Assembly: GCA_001787035.1 (NCBI GenBank)
Contig: MFUY01000005.1
Location: forward strand, 1 to 30,790
DNA length: 30,790 bases
Direction of reading: 5' to 3'
From: Candidatus Nomurabacteria bacterium RIFCSPLOWO2_01_FULL_41_12
GTDB taxonomy: Bacteria > Patescibacteriota > Minisyncoccia > Phycocordibacterales > UBA9973
Shown: positions 1-7,605 of the stretch, piece after piece
How positions within the stretch are numbered: the first letter of the stretch is position 1
Layout of the letters: the number at the start of each line of letters is the position of its first letter
Program-made: the position numbers and the translations under genes
The notes under the pieces: generated by a model
The model's input: the letters and a program-made list of their open reading frames with translations, nothing else
Told to the model about the DNA's origin: nothing
The model's database searches: none

Positions 1-1
1 T

Positions 2-25
2 TCCACTTTACTAAACTAAAGTGGA
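2..25. terminator. Hairpin at the end of the small membrane protein gene
   Basis: A perfect 9-bp inverted repeat, arms tccacttta (2-10) and taaagtgga (17-25), with a 6-nt loop. The stop codon of the minus-strand gene 11-394 lies in the loop. The position suggests a 3'-end transcript hairpin. The AAAGT/ACTTT words resemble the intergenic palindromes near 14050 and 26450. No clear U-tract can be judged because the window begins here. Confidence 0.5.
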
Positions 26-394
26 TTGTTTCCTGTTTTTGAAAAATTGAACAATAAAATATATAATTGAAATAATAGAATATAAACCAGCAAAAAATAA
101 TGTTAAATCTTTCCCGTCAAAACTTATGATAGCACCATTGCCATCACCAGTTGCGTATGCAATCAAAATAGATATAAGTACATAAATTCCGCTAACTAAC
201 ATCCACTTCTTATATTTTTTTTGATCTATAGACAAAGCAAATATACTGACTACAAAAAGGGCAACACACCAATAAAACAAATACCCAATAAACTGGGCTA
301 TATTGTAATCAAAAGATTCTTTTGTATAAGATGAATATCCTAAAAATACCCCCACCGACAAAACTAGCAACAATAAAGTTATGATTTTTTTCAT
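11..394 (-). CDS. Small multi-pass membrane protein, unknown function
   Basis: A 127-residue hydrophobic protein with about four predicted membrane segments (roughly residues 4-22, 36-56, 64-82 and 96-118) and a basic C-terminal tail (KNRKQ). I recognise no family. The Lys-Lys N-terminus followed by a Leu-rich stretch could be either a signal peptide or a first membrane helix. It starts one base after the stop codon of the upstream lipase-like gene (396-2903), so the two are almost certainly co-transcribed and translationally coupled. That makes an accessory role for the secreted enzyme, such as an immunity, export or anchoring partner, possible but unproven. Confidence 0.75.
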   Translation of the reverse strand: MKKIITLLLLVLSVGVFLGYSSYTKESFDYNIAQFIGYLFYWCVALFVVSIFALSIDQKKYKKWMLVSGIYVLISILIAYATGDGNGAIISFDGKDLTLFFAGLYSIISIIYFIVQFFKNRKQSTLV

Positions 395-395
395 A

Positions 396-2903
396 TTAAT
401 TTATATTATCTAATAATTTATTCAACATATCAAGTAAAAGTTGCGCATCGGTTTTTGACAGCTTTTTGGGCTTTGGTTTTTTGGGGTCAGACTTTGCTAA
501 TTTCTTTTCTAGGAATTTTTTAAACTTTTCTGCTTTAAGTTCCGCCTTGTCTATTTTCCCCTTCTGTATCGCTTTTATTATACCATCAATACGCTTGTCA
601 AAGGCTTTTATTTGTCCTTTGTTTAAATCAAGAGAATCAATAGTTGCTTTCATGATCTGCAGGTATGTAATGGGGTCAAAATCAGCATTAGGAGTAAGAG
701 TAAAATCAGTTATTCCGTCTCCAGTAACATCAAGTGCAAGCTGTGGTAATCCGGTACCTGAATTTAATGTAATTTCCGCTTGAGTTTGCGTTGTTACGGG
801 AATATCTACAAAGGATGATATATTTGAAGTTCCGTCTGGAAAAACCTTTTCTGATTCATATGTAAATGTTCCAACATCTGTACCTTGAAGTTTAACTTTT
901 GACATTTGGTCTTCCAGAAGATTGATGTATTTTCCTTCTCCAAACTCAAGATATGAACTATTTAATATATTTTCTTCCGTATAACAAAATTCATTATCTA
1001 ATGGACAAATTTTACCTGTGTGGTTACCGTCTACGTCGTAAGCATCTAATGTAACTGGGGAATGAATAGATAATCTTAAACGATTTGAATCATCTATCGG
1101 TTCTGTATTTTTTAAAATGGTGTCTAAAACAATCTCTTCTCCATTTATAATTGATTTGACAAGATTATTTAACCGATCAACTTCTAGTATATCTTTATGT
1201 TCTCTATTTAATCTTGTAATGGTATTGTAATTTTTGAAATCCACCCAATACTTCTCCGCATTTCCTAAAAAACTCATATAATGCGCACTCGGGGCGATAA
1301 CTGTTTTGTCCCCATTTGACGTGAATCGAGGTCTTTCGTCCAACGTAAATGTACAGTTTAGTGATGTAGAACTTTCACATACTGGATAATATTCAAAGCT
1401 AGCAATAGTGTCCAGCCCCCATCCGGCAACTTCTATGACTCGTAAGTCAGTCGGGGGTACCCAGTTATCAATATTGTTATGTAAATTTTCTGCGTTGGAA
1501 AACAAATTTTGCGACAAATTTATAGGCAAATTTGTTTGGTTTATTGCCGGGTCTGTTCTACCCTCTCCGCCAAAGAGAAAACTTTTATATTCGTCATAAG
1601 AATCAACGGCACTGCCAAAAGCTTGAACGAGTTTTGTTGTTGCATTGGAGGGGATAGCAAAATCAATAAATGCAACAGGTGAAACGTTAACTCTATCTAT
1701 GTATGCCCTGCTCGGCAAAAGCCCAAAAGCGCCGAGCATATTGCGCCCCAATTCCCGAGCATGAGTATTGTCCATCAGCCAGCCGCCTAAAATCTGCTGA
1801 TTATATCCGTGTAGTATCGCTGGCACAGCGCTGGCTGTGCCTATCTCCGGCACAGCGACTAAAATAAGCACATCAACACTATCAATTAAATTATTTCTCC
1901 CGGCAACTTTGTCATCCTGCAGCTTTTTTAATAGAGCTTTTGATAAAAGTCCGCCATTGCTGTGAGCAATAATTGTCACTTTGCCGTTCTTTGATGCTGA
2001 ACCAGTCAACGATTGCAAAGTACCAACTAGTGATACTGTATCATTCTGATATTTTGTTCCATTGTTTACAATATCTGCAACATCTTTCCGCCAATCATAA
2101 GCATAGGATTTCCACTCATTAATTTTTTCACTGGAAACCAAGTCATCCATCATATCGGAAAAACTTTTATAGATATTCTGCCCTGCCGGACCTGTCGGAA
2201 ATGGTGTATTCGTTTCTTTTATAATATCTCTAGCATAAATATCTGCATTTTTACTAGTCCCATCAGGATTTAAATACAAAGCTTCCACATCATTATTACT
2301 ATTGGGCTCCCAAAGCTGGTCTTCGGTGCCGTCCAGTCTTTGCTCATATAATCGGCTTGCCTCCAGCCCCGGCAGGAAAAGAACATTGGAAAAACAGTCA
2401 GTTACACACCCAACTGGCGGAGGCGGAATAAGCCCGCCGAGATAATCAAAGGAAATATAAAAAACCGTCCCAGTACCATCATTCTTTTGAAGATTATAAG
2501 CAAAGGTATGAGGAATAGCCCAATCAACAGGATATTGACTATTCCCAAAATGGTTTATATACCCGTCTATATGAGTAAAATAATATGGGAAGTCAGTAGC
2601 AGTGATAAAAGGATTACCACTTGGACAAAGAAAAGTTGTAGTTCCACTAAAAGAATCATTTCTAACGGTAATACCGTCTATATTCCACCAGGGCTCCCAA
2701 TTAGGAAGATCGCTAGCTGGTATACCAGTAGGGCAGGTATAACCGAAGCTGTTGTTATTAGTAAAAAAACCTGAAGGAATGTTGGTTTGAAAGTTAGAAA
2801 AATCAGTCATAACACCTATAGCAAAAGTTTTTGGAGTAAAAGAAAAAACAACAAAAAAAATAGAGAGGACAAACAAAAGGCGCAAATGTTTAGTTTTGGA
2901 CAT
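396..2903 (-). CDS. Secreted LCAT/PGAP1-like alpha/beta-hydrolase (putative lipase or acyltransferase)
   Basis: An 835-residue exported protein. Residues 1-28 form a signal peptide (basic start, hydrophobic core, cleavage probably near TFA). A hydrolase core starts near residue 173 with VLFLPGLEAS, as in the lecithin:cholesterol acyltransferase family. It continues with YAYDWRKD (268-275), the nucleophile elbow AHSNGG (Ser315), then a GDKTV Asp motif and an EHKDIL His motif, which together make a plausible Ser-Asp-His triad. Far downstream lies DVTGDGITDF, which looks like a calcium-binding DxxGDGxxD loop. The C-terminus is very Lys/Pro-rich (KKPKPKK), perhaps contacting the cell surface. CPR bacteria usually lack full lipid synthesis, so attack on host lipids is an attractive inference. 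The exact substrate cannot be read from the sequence. Confidence 0.8.
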   Translation of the reverse strand: MSKTKHLRLLFVLSIFFVVFSFTPKTFAIGVMTDFSNFQTNIPSGFFTNNNSFGYTCPTGIPASDLPNWEPWWNIDGITVRNDSFSGTTTFLCPSGNPFITATDFPYYFTHIDGYINHFGNSQYPVDWAIPHTFAYNLQKNDGTGTVFYISFDYLGGLIPPPPVGCVTDCFSNVLFLPGLEASRLYEQRLDGTEDQLWEPNSNNDVEALYLNPDGTSKNADIYARDIIKETNTPFPTGPAGQNIYKSFSDMMDDLVSSEKINEWKSYAYDWRKDVADIVNNGTKYQNDTVSLVGTLQSLTGSASKNGKVTIIAHSNGGLLSKALLKKLQDDKVAGRNNLIDSVDVLILVAVPEIGTASAVPAILHGYNQQILGGWLMDNTHARELGRNMLGAFGLLPSRAYIDRVNVSPVAFIDFAIPSNATTKLVQAFGSAVDSYDEYKSFLFGGEGRTDPAINQTNLPINLSQNLFSNAENLHNNIDNWVPPTDLRVIEVAGWGLDTIASFEYYPVCESSTSLNCTFTLDERPRFTSNGDKTVIAPSAHYMSFLGNAEKYWVDFKNYNTITRLNREHKDILEVDRLNNLVKSIINGEEIVLDTILKNTEPIDDSNRLRLSIHSPVTLDAYDVDGNHTGKICPLDNEFCYTEENILNSSYLEFGEGKYINLLEDQMSKVKLQGTDVGTFTYESEKVFPDGTSNISSFVDIPVTTQTQAEITLNSGTGLPQLALDVTGDGITDFTLTPNADFDPITYLQIMKATIDSLDLNKGQIKAFDKRIDGIIKAIQKGKIDKAELKAEKFKKFLEKKLAKSDPKKPKPKKLSKTDAQLLLDMLNKLLDNIN

Positions 2904-2910
2904 TAACCCA

Positions 2911-2938
2911 AGTATATAACTTCACTTAAAATATTCAA
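2911..2938 (-). promoter_or_regulatory. Promoter of the lipase-like gene
   Basis: On the minus strand, TTGAAT (2938-2933) and TATACT (2916-2911) are 16 nt apart. The -10 element ends 7 nt before the ATG at 2903, so the predicted transcript has essentially no leader. No Shine-Dalgarno sequence is visible. Confidence 0.6.
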
Positions 2939-2959
2939 ATAATGTGTGGATAATGATTT

Positions 2960-3907
2960 TTAATAAACCTTTACGCCTACTTTTTCCCGCACTTCATCCA
3001 TTTTTTTGGAAGCGACTTTTTTGGCTCTTTCGCCGCCTTCTTTTAAGATTTTGAGTGCCTTTGGAATATCTTTTTCAAATTCTTTTCTTTTTTCGCGAAG
3101 CGGAGCGATAAATTTCTCCAAATCCTCAATCAAGAGCTCTTTCAGTTCTTTATACTTACCCGCTTTGCTCTCATAAATAGGCAAAAGCTCCGAGGCAGGG
3201 CGGAGCAGATTGTGTATCGCGTAGACATTTTTAGGAATTCCTTCTCCGGAGTCTGTGATAATGCTCATCACGCACTTTTTTATTTCTTCATATGGGGCGA
3301 ACAAGGGAATGGTATTGTTGTAACTCTTAGACATTTTGCGTCCATCGGTTCCTGGGATAACCGGAATTTCCGCAATTTTAGAAATAGGCAATGAAAATGT
3401 TTCCCCAAACGTGTTATTAAACTTTAGAGCTGTATCGCGCGCAATTTCTACATGTTGTTCTTGGTCTCTACCTGTCGGCACAAGATTGGTATCGTAAAGT
3501 AAAATATCTGCCGCCATCAGCATCGGATAATTAAATAAACCAGCATTTACCTCTTTACCTTTAGCTTTAGCATCTTTGTAGGCATGGGCCCGTTCAAGGT
3601 ACGGCATTGTCGTAATAGTTTCAAAAATCCATGCAAGCTCGGTGTGTTCTGGTACATCCGACTGTTTAAATATAATAGATTTTTCAGGGTTAAGGCCGAT
3701 TGCCAGGTAATCAATTACTATTTCAATGATGTTGTTTTTTAATGTTTGTTTGTCCCTAAATGAATTTAACGCATGGTAATCGGCAATAAAAAAATAAGAA
3801 GTATATTCATCTTGATAATCAACGATTCTCTTCATCAATCCGAAATAGTTCCCAATATGGGGTTTACCGGAAGGCTGAATGCCGGACAATAATACCTTTT
3901 TGGGCAT
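2960..3907 (-). CDS. trpS: Tryptophanyl-tRNA synthetase
   Basis: This class I aminoacyl-tRNA synthetase charges tRNA-Trp in the cytoplasm. At 315 residues it has the length of compact bacterial TrpS proteins. The signature sites are PSGKPHIGN (residues 12-20, the HIGH motif) and GRKMSKS (189-195, the KMSKS loop), with the TrpS-type MAADILLYD region at 131-139 contacting the substrate. The chosen ATG lies 6 nt after an extended -10 element and gives the expected N-terminus. The gene stands alone, 56 nt upstream of the lipase-like gene, which has its own promoter. Confidence 0.97.
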   Translation of the reverse strand: MPKKVLLSGIQPSGKPHIGNYFGLMKRIVDYQDEYTSYFFIADYHALNSFRDKQTLKNNIIEIVIDYLAIGLNPEKSIIFKQSDVPEHTELAWIFETITTMPYLERAHAYKDAKAKGKEVNAGLFNYPMLMAADILLYDTNLVPTGRDQEQHVEIARDTALKFNNTFGETFSLPISKIAEIPVIPGTDGRKMSKSYNNTIPLFAPYEEIKKCVMSIITDSGEGIPKNVYAIHNLLRPASELLPIYESKAGKYKELKELLIEDLEKFIAPLREKRKEFEKDIPKALKILKEGGERAKKVASKKMDEVREKVGVKVY

Positions 3908-3913
3908 GCTTAT

Positions 3914-3922
3914 ATATTATCA
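3914..3922 (-). promoter_or_regulatory. Extended -10 promoter of trpS
   Basis: The minus strand reads TG-A-TAATAT (3922-3914), then 6 nt, then the ATG at 3907. There is no convincing -35 box and no ribosome binding site. This fits the leaderless pattern seen at several other genes in the window. Confidence 0.6.
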
Positions 3923-3964
3923 TAGTTCTCCACATTTTAATAACATTTTACGCACTTTTTGATT

Positions 3965-3991
3965 TTGACAATTTTTTCATTATGCTAGAAT
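3965..3991 (+). promoter_or_regulatory. Promoter of dnaB
   Basis: A TTGACA -35 box (3965-3970) is followed 15 nt later by an extended -10 element, TGC-TAGAAT (3983-3991). Six nucleotides separate the -10 from the ATG at 3998, so transcription should start at or next to the start codon. The same TGCTAGAAT word stands before grpE. Confidence 0.7.
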
Positions 3992-3997
3992 GGCTCT

Positions 3998-5446
3998 ATG
4001 GTCCGACCAGAGTCGGACTCCGACAAAGGTCGGAGCAAAAACAACATGCAAAAAAACATTAAAAACAATAGGCAAAACCTCCGCATCCCCCCGCAAAGCA
4101 TTGAGTCGGAAATGGCCGTCCTGGGCTCCATCATGCTTCGCAAAGACGCGATGCATGAAGTGGAAGATATGGTAAATCCGGAATCTTTTTATGTGGAGAA
4201 ACATAAGAAAATTTTTCAGGCGATGTTGGACCTGTCTTTAAAAAATGAACCGATAGACATGCTCTCACTCTCTACCAAGCTGGCAGAGAAAAAAACTCTT
4301 GAGCAGGTCGGAGGCAACGCTTATCTAGCGGAGATAGTAAATGTCGTCCCGTCCTCTACCAACGTCAAGCACTACGCCGATATTGTGCAAAAAAAATATG
4401 TCTTGCGAAGTTTAATTGAAGCGGCAGACTATGTATCAGAGCTCGCTTTTGAAGAAGGCGACGACCATATGGAGGACATTTTGGACATGGCGGAAAAAAA
4501 AGTATTTAGTGTCGTCTCCTCGCCGAAGAATCAAAAATATGTGCATTTGAAAGATGCTCTGCCGGAAGCTTACGAGCGCTTGGAAAAACTTCATGAAAAT
4601 AAAGGAATGCTGCGCGGACTTCCGACCGGTTTCCGGGATTTGGATACCATTCTCTCCGGCTTGCAAAAGGCCGACCTGGTAATACTCGCGGCTAGACCTT
4701 CCATGGGTAAGACGACGCTGGCGCTTGATATCGCCCGCATGACATCAGTAGTGCATGAGAAATCAGTGGTGATATTTTCTCTGGAAATGTCTTCACAACA
4801 GCTGGTGGACAGGATGCTCTCGGCCGAGAGCCGAGTCAATGCTTGGAATTTGCGCACGGGGCGTTTGTCCTCCGACCGCGAGTTCTCCCAGCTTCGGGAT
4901 TCGCTGGATAAATTAGCCAAAGCGCAGATTTATATTGATGACCAGCCGGGAAATTCCATTGTTCGGATGAAAGCTCTCTCCCGCAGGCTCAAAGCGGAAA
5001 AGGGGCTTGACCTCATCGTCGTGGACTATTTACAACTTATGACAACTTCTAAAAATTACGATTCAATGGTAAATCAAGTAACGGAAATTTCAAGATCGCT
5101 GAAGAGTCTGGCAAAAGAACTGAATGTCCCGGTTCTGGCCCTTTCTCAGCTTTCCCGCGCGGTAGAGTCAAGAGGCGGCAAGCCAAGGCTTTCGGATTTG
5201 CGCGATTCGGGGTCTATAGAGCAAGACGCGGATGTGGTGATGTTCATTCATCGGGAAGATAAAGGAAAAGATGAATCGGAAAAGACAAACATTGCTGAAA
5301 TTTTGATTGAAAAGCACCGCAATGGACCGGTGGGAAAAATTGAGCTCTATTTTGATGAAAAAACCACGACCTTCTTAAACCTTGAAAAAAGCAATATCAG
5401 CGAATTCGCTCCGTCAAAAGTAAAAGGAGACTTGGATGAATTTTAA
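3998..5446 (+). CDS. dnaB: Replicative DNA helicase DnaB
   Basis: The hexameric helicase of the replication fork. The N-terminal helical domain starts at IPPQSIESEMAVLGS (30-44). The RecA-like motor has Walker A ARPSMGKTT (232-240), a Walker B segment LIVVDYLQLM, and the family block SDLRDSGSIEQDADVV. From 3998 the protein has 482 residues. A start at the second ATG (4046) would give 466 and has a GGAG 10 nt upstream. The first 16 residues are encoded by a palindromic element and look unlike DnaB. I keep 3998 because its distance from the -10 matches other apparently leaderless genes, but both starts are possible. recR follows 11 nt downstream. Confidence 0.95.
   Translation: MVRPESDSDKGRSKNNMQKNIKNNRQNLRIPPQSIESEMAVLGSIMLRKDAMHEVEDMVNPESFYVEKHKKIFQAMLDLSLKNEPIDMLSLSTKLAEKKTLEQVGGNAYLAEIVNVVPSSTNVKHYADIVQKKYVLRSLIEAADYVSELAFEEGDDHMEDILDMAEKKVFSVVSSPKNQKYVHLKDALPEAYERLEKLHENKGMLRGLPTGFRDLDTILSGLQKADLVILAARPSMGKTTLALDIARMTSVVHEKSVVIFSLEMSSQQLVDRMLSAESRVNAWNLRTGRLSSDREFSQLRDSLDKLAKAQIYIDDQPGNSIVRMKALSRRLKAEKGLDLIVVDYLQLMTTSKNYDSMVNQVTEISRSLKSLAKELNVPVLALSQLSRAVESRGGKPRLSDLRDSGSIEQDADVVMFIHREDKGKDESEKTNIAEILIEKHRNGPVGKIELYFDEKTTTFLNLEKSNISEFAPSKVKGDLDEF
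4002..4034. repeat. Palindromic element at the start of dnaB
   Basis: The outer arms are tccgacc (4002-4008) and ggtcgga (4028-4034). An inner pair, gtcgga (4012-4017) and tccgac (4019-4024), forms a second hairpin. The element lies either inside the first codons of dnaB or in its leader, depending on the true start. Its Ser/Asp/Arg-rich translation is alien to DnaB, so it looks like a small inserted repeat. Confidence 0.65.
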
Positions 5447-5457
5447 AACACAAAGGC

Positions 5458-6081
5458 ATGGATATTATAGATAAGTTAGCTGAAATTTTTAAAGAATTTC
5501 CCGGTATTGGAGAGAGGCAAGCCAGACGCTTTGTTTACTTTTTGATGTCTAGAAATGGAAGCTATGCTGATAATTTATCTGGCCTTATTTTAGATTTAAA
5601 AAAAGAAACAGCGCAATGTAAAGAATGTTTTAGATTTTTTATTGTAAATAAAGGAAAAGAAAAAATTTGCGACTTGTGCGCAAGCACGAATATAGACTCC
5701 TCTACCTTGATGGTCATTGAGAAAGACTCTGATTTAGAAAGCGTAAAAAAGAGCAGAGTTTATAACGGCAAATATTTTATTTTGGGCGGGCTTGTGCCTA
5801 TTGTGGAAAAAAATACCAAAAACAAAGTCCGGATTGAAGAGTTAAAAGAAAAAATCTCAAACAATAAAGAATTGAAAGAAGTAATACTGGCTTTCTCTTT
5901 GAGCCCGCAGGGCGACCATACTGATTCATATGTACGAACGCAAATTAAAGATATTGCCAATAAAAACGATAAGCAACAAAATATCAAAATCTCTTCCCTG
6001 GGTAAGGGCCTCTCCACCGGCACCGAATTGGAATATTCCGACAACGACACTCTCAAAAATGCATTAAAAAATAGGCAGTAA
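5458..6081 (+). CDS. recR: Recombination protein RecR
   Basis: RecR acts with RecO (and RecF in some bacteria) to load RecA on gapped DNA. The 207-residue protein has the family order. A helix-hairpin-helix segment (FPGIGERQARR, 14-24) is followed by a four-Cys zinc site (C54, C57, C71, C74) and a Toprim domain from about 80 to 175, with a conserved GGxxP-type turn (LGGLVPIVE). The C-terminus is typical (SSLGKGLSTGTELEYSD). The gene follows dnaB by 11 nt and is probably in the same transcript. Its stop codon is two bases from a structured element that separates it from the convergent rplU. Confidence 0.95.
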   Translation: MDIIDKLAEIFKEFPGIGERQARRFVYFLMSRNGSYADNLSGLILDLKKETAQCKECFRFFIVNKGKEKICDLCASTNIDSSTLMVIEKDSDLESVKKSRVYNGKYFILGGLVPIVEKNTKNKVRIEELKEKISNNKELKEVILAFSLSPQGDHTDSYVRTQIKDIANKNDKQQNIKISSLGKGLSTGTELEYSDNDTLKNALKNRQ

Positions 6082-6083
6082 AA

Positions 6084-6196
6084 AAACTTTTTGAAATAAA
6101 TTTTTAAGGGGTTTGGCGAGCGACGGCGAGCCAATTTCAGGATTTTTTAAGCTTCAAAAAATCCGTACCGGCTAAAATTTCGATTTCAAAAAGTTT
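6084..6196 (-). repeat. Three-stem structured element, copy 1 (3' of rplU)
   Basis: The outer stem P1 pairs 6084-6097 with 6183-6196 (14 bp, perfect) and, after a 2-nt bulge, 6098-6104 with 6174-6180 (7 bp). Inside are hairpin P2 (6113-6134, GACG loop) and hairpin P3 (ggatttttt 6140-6148 with aaaaaatcc 6156-6164). On the minus strand P1 begins at the second base of the rplU stop codon and ends in a run of U, so it may act as a terminator between convergent rplU and recR. A second copy lies at 30535-30649 and shares a 65-nt core of equal length, while the outer stem differs in sequence but still pairs. Confidence 0.85.
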
Positions 6197-6530
6197 AAGC
6201 TATTGAGAGTATTTTTACTTTGAAAAACGGCTGGCGGTGGCCGGCTCGGCGCAGGTAGCGAGACTTTTGCTTATATTTTATTACGAGAATTTTTCTGGCA
6301 CGGCCGATTTCTACAATTTCAGCGTCCACTTTCGCCCCCTTGATATAAGGCGTGCCGATGGTAGTGTTTTTGCCATCATCCACGAGCAAGACTTTATCAA
6401 AAAAAAGTTTGTCTCCCTTTTTATATTCCCCTTTTATTTTCTCAACAGAAACAAGACCCCCTTCGGAGACTTTATATTGCTTCCCACCTGTGAATATAAC
6501 CGCAAATTCTTCTTTGTCCGCCTTATTCAT
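6195..6530 (-). CDS. rplU: 50S ribosomal protein L21
   Basis: L21 binds 23S rRNA in the large subunit. The 111-residue protein shows the family features: FAVIFTGGKQYKVSEGG near the N-terminus, GTPYIKGAKVDAEIVE in the middle, and the basic RNA-binding end KYKQKSRYLRRAGHRQPF. In most bacteria rpmA (L27) follows rplU. Here it does not: the gene ends directly in the three-stem element and meets recR on the other strand. Upstream, the minus strand shows TATAAT 11 nt before the ATG, which suggests a very short leader. Confidence 0.97.
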   Translation of the reverse strand: MNKADKEEFAVIFTGGKQYKVSEGGLVSVEKIKGEYKKGDKLFFDKVLLVDDGKNTTIGTPYIKGAKVDAEIVEIGRARKILVIKYKQKSRYLRRAGHRQPFFKVKILSIA

Positions 6531-6573
6531 ATGGAGCTTATATTATATGATATTTCCCAAAAAGGCAAGCATT

Positions 6574-6582
6574 TGATATACT
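6574..6582 (+). promoter_or_regulatory. Extended -10 promoter of the AI-2E permease gene
   Basis: The sequence is TG-A-TATACT (6574-6582), then 6 nt, then the ATG at 6589. No -35 box or ribosome binding site is evident. The spacing again predicts a leaderless mRNA. Confidence 0.65.
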
Positions 6583-6588
6583 ATCATT

Positions 6589-7605
6589 ATGCAAACAAAA
6601 GTTATTGAAAAGTATTTTTTCTTCGGCCTCTTGCTCGCCACTCTCCTTTTCACTTTCCTGATTTTCCGACCTTTTTGGGTGGTGCTGGTGCTTGGAGTTT
6701 CTTTTTCCATTGTGCTCTATCCGATATATGAATGGTTGAACAAAATGCGTTTGCCTAATTGGCTCTCCGCATTTTTTACCGTGTGCCTGTTTATTGTCGT
6801 AGTTTGCGGCCCGCTTTTAGGCATCGGCGCGGTAGTTTTTAATCAGAGCCAGGACGTTTATCGCCAGGTGATATACAATGGTAATGCTGAACCGTTCTTG
6901 AATTTGATAGAAGATAAAGTGAATAAAGTTTTGCCTGAAGTGATGGCTTTTGATATCAATGAAAAAACAGCAGATTTTATTTCTTATGTATCCCGCAATA
7001 TAGCAAACATCTTCAGCACTACAGTTTCCGCTTTCTTTTCGTTCATATTGATGCTTTTGATTATTTTTTATTTTTTGAAAGACGGCATAAAATGGAAAAA
7101 GGCCATGATGGTATTAAGTCCCCTCGGAGACAAAGATGATGAAAAAATAATCGCTAGGCTGGCATTTTCTGTAAACGCCGTCATCAAAGGGTATCTCTTG
7201 ATAGCCCTCGTCCAGGGAATACTCATGGGGTTCGGACTTTGGCTCTTTAATATCCCAAATCCGGCACTTTGGGGCGTAGTGGCCGCCGTATGTTCTCTAC
7301 TCCCGACGTTCGGTACTGCCCTCATTTCTGTTCCCGCTATTGTCTTCCTCTTTCTTACGGGAGACACTACATCTGCCGTAGGCCTTTTAATCTGGGCAGT
7401 CGTGGCGGTAGGAATGATTGACAATTTCTTAAGCCCGCTTATCGTCGGCAAAAAAATAAACATACCTTCTCTTTTGATTTTGTTTGCGGTGCTTGGCGGA
7501 ATCTCGCTTTTGGGTCCAGTCGGCATATTGGTAGGACCGCTCACAGTGAGCCTGCTCTATACCCTCATCTCAATTTACAGAAATGAATTCAAACAAACCA
7601 TATGA
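6589..7605 (+). CDS. AI-2E family transporter (putative permease)
   Basis: A 338-residue inner-membrane protein of the AI-2E/PerM family, whose members carry autoinducer-2 or act as ion antiporters; the substrate here cannot be told. Two hydrophobic hairpins lie at residues 10-45 and 58-82. A longer soluble stretch (about 83-135) follows, then a helix near 145-165. The family-typical C-terminal block is WGVVAAVCSLLPTFGTALIS, followed by DNFLSPLIVGKKINIP and LGGISLLGPVGILVGP. The stop codon TGA overlaps the most upstream cysS start by four bases. The use of TGA as stop here argues for the standard bacterial code. Confidence 0.9.
   Translation: MQTKVIEKYFFFGLLLATLLFTFLIFRPFWVVLVLGVSFSIVLYPIYEWLNKMRLPNWLSAFFTVCLFIVVVCGPLLGIGAVVFNQSQDVYRQVIYNGNAEPFLNLIEDKVNKVLPEVMAFDINEKTADFISYVSRNIANIFSTTVSAFFSFILMLLIIFYFLKDGIKWKKAMMVLSPLGDKDDEKIIARLAFSVNAVIKGYLLIALVQGILMGFGLWLFNIPNPALWGVVAAVCSLLPTFGTALISVPAIVFLFLTGDTTSAVGLLIWAVVAVGMIDNFLSPLIVGKKINIPSLLILFAVLGGISLLGPVGILVGPLTVSLLYTLISIYRNEFKQTI

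Noticed and set aside
7068..7544. 158-residue open frame antisense to the AI-2E gene
   Set aside because: It lies wholly inside a well-conserved permease gene on the other strand and has a low-complexity Pro/Thr/Lys-rich product, so it is a shadow frame.
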